A DNA stretch of 64,000 nt from Acidobacteriaceae bacterium. Its GTDB lineage: Bacteria > Acidobacteriota > Terriglobia > Bryobacterales > Bryobacteraceae. Below, in pieces: positions 63,265 through 64,000 of the stretch (position 1 is the first letter of the stretch; each line of letters starts with the position of its first letter). Under the pieces are notes generated by a model, which was not told the DNA's origin, did no database searches, and saw only the letters and a list, made by a program, of their open reading frames with translations. The stretch covers positions 37,259 through 101,258 of the forward strand of contig JAFAYL010000024.1 of the NCBI GenBank assembly GCA_019240405.1. Reading direction: 5' to 3'. The position numbers and the translations under genes are program-made.

Positions 63265-64000
63265 ATGCATCGCTTTATACGTTATGCCGTCGAGAAGCAA
63301 GCGGAAATCATTCAGTTGATCCGGGAAATGGTGGAATGCGAGTCACCGAGCGATTCTCCGGAAGACGTGAACCGGTTCGTCGATTTATTGGCGGAGAAGA
63401 CGCAAGATATTGCGACGGCGCACGTGATCAAGCCGGAAAGTGCTGTCTATGGCAAGCACCTGCGGCTCGAGTTTAAGCTTGCCGGGCGAAAGAAAAAACC
63501 TCAGATTCTGGGCTTGGGGCATTCCGATACCGTGTGGCCGTTAGGAACTCTGAAGACCATACCGTTCCGGCAGGCTGATGGGCGGCTGTGGGGGCCGGGT
63601 GTGCTCGACATGAAAGCCGGGCTCGCGTTTTTCATTTATGCGATTCGGTGTCTACGGGAATTTAATGTGGTGATCGAACGCGACGTTGTGCTGTGGATTG
63701 TCTCCGATGAAGAGGTAGGCAGCGCGTCGCGCTATTTGACCAGGCTTGAGGCGAAGCAGAGCGATTTCGTGTTGGTGGTTGAACCCGGAACGGGTTTGAA
63801 CGGCAAGCTGAAGACGGCCCGCAAGGGAGTCGGAGATTACACGGTTTGGATTGAAGGCAAGGCTTCGCATGCGGGAGTTGATTTCACGAATGGCGCGAGC
63901 GCGATTCTCGAAGCGGCGCGGCAAGTGGAGAAGATCGCCGGGTTTACAGAGTTGAAGCGCGGCATCACGGTAAATCCGGGGGTGATCAGAGGTGGAACAC
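63265..64000 (+). CDS. M20-family metallopeptidase, 5' part (3' end outside window)
   Basis: The frame from ATG 63265 runs to the window end, giving 245 residues. M20 zinc-peptidase motifs are in order: GHSDTVWPLG (His86, Asp88), GPGVLDMKAGLA (bridging Asp115), SDEEVGS (catalytic Glu149, ligand Glu150), VVEPGTG and the KASHAG start of the dimerisation domain. The spacing matches glutamate carboxypeptidase/CPG2-like members (M20A/D). The C-terminal zinc ligand lies beyond the window. Divergent from fabZ with a 58-bp gap. Confidence 0.85.
   Translation, partial: MHRFIRYAVEKQAEIIQLIREMVECESPSDSPEDVNRFVDLLAEKTQDIATAHVIKPESAVYGKHLRLEFKLAGRKKKPQILGLGHSDTVWPLGTLKTIPFRQADGRLWGPGVLDMKAGLAFFIYAIRCLREFNVVIERDVVLWIVSDEEVGSASRYLTRLEAKQSDFVLVVEPGTGLNGKLKTARKGVGDYTVWIEGKASHAGVDFTNGASAILEAARQVEKIAGFTELKRGITVNPGVIRGGT

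Overview
The window looks like a chromosome segment from a member of the Acidobacteriota, probably Terriglobia-like. This is inferred from gene content: two adjacent Oar-type TonB-dependent receptors with an N-terminal carboxypeptidase-regulatory domain, a PQQ dehydrogenase with a cytochrome c domain, a Ser/Thr kinase fused to TPRs, many secreted TPR proteins, a hopanoid gene (hpnE), lipid A genes, and two copies of a small protein family with an NRAN..GPKTPEGKA motif that I associate with this phylum. No rRNA, tRNA, CRISPR array or complete insertion sequence was recognised.

Layout. 1-8666 is conserved housekeeping: the C-terminal part of an Hsp70-like protein, thiL, a Tat-exported sugar isomerase-like protein, a fused anthranilate synthase trpE(G), hpnE and typA/bipA. 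8747-18252 is accessory: two NRAN-family paralogues, a membrane-anchored TPR protein with nearly identical 102-bp repeats, a decayed reading frame (11514-12414), an ATP10-like exported protein, a PIG-L deacetylase, the broken C-terminal part of a protein resembling DNA-phosphorothioation-associated methyltransferases (14071-14944), and two secreted TPR-type proteins. 18265-21950 holds rnc, a MerR regulator and an unusual thioredoxin-TPR-TonB-C-TPR fusion. 22035-29719 is a patatin-like membrane phospholipase divergent from a dihaem cytochrome c lipoprotein and a GMC oxidoreductase; this trio is the best candidate for an undescribed functional unit.

29793-38913 is mostly signalling: a Ser/Thr kinase, a methyltransferase/glycosyltransferase pair, a receiver-PP2C phosphatase, and an ECF sigma / anti-sigma / DUF4097-type cassette with overlapping genes. 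39096-51919 carries a PQQ dehydrogenase, an exported PIG-L deacetylase, a secreted TPR protein and two large TonB-dependent receptors, suggesting uptake and oxidation of carbohydrates or related polymers. 51926-63206 is mainly minus strand: a sarcosine-oxidase-like flavoprotein, a Tyr/Gly-rich secreted protein followed by a clear terminator, TonB with a coupled 60-residue membrane protein, a GnnA-like dehydrogenase, lpxI, a PEP-mutase/isocitrate-lyase-family enzyme and two small membrane or exported proteins; a plus-strand pair (secreted beta-carbonic anhydrase and secreted endonuclease/exonuclease/phosphatase) separates these from lpxA and fabZ. The window ends inside an M20 metallopeptidase.

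All functional calls come from reading motifs and remembered family patterns; no search was run.
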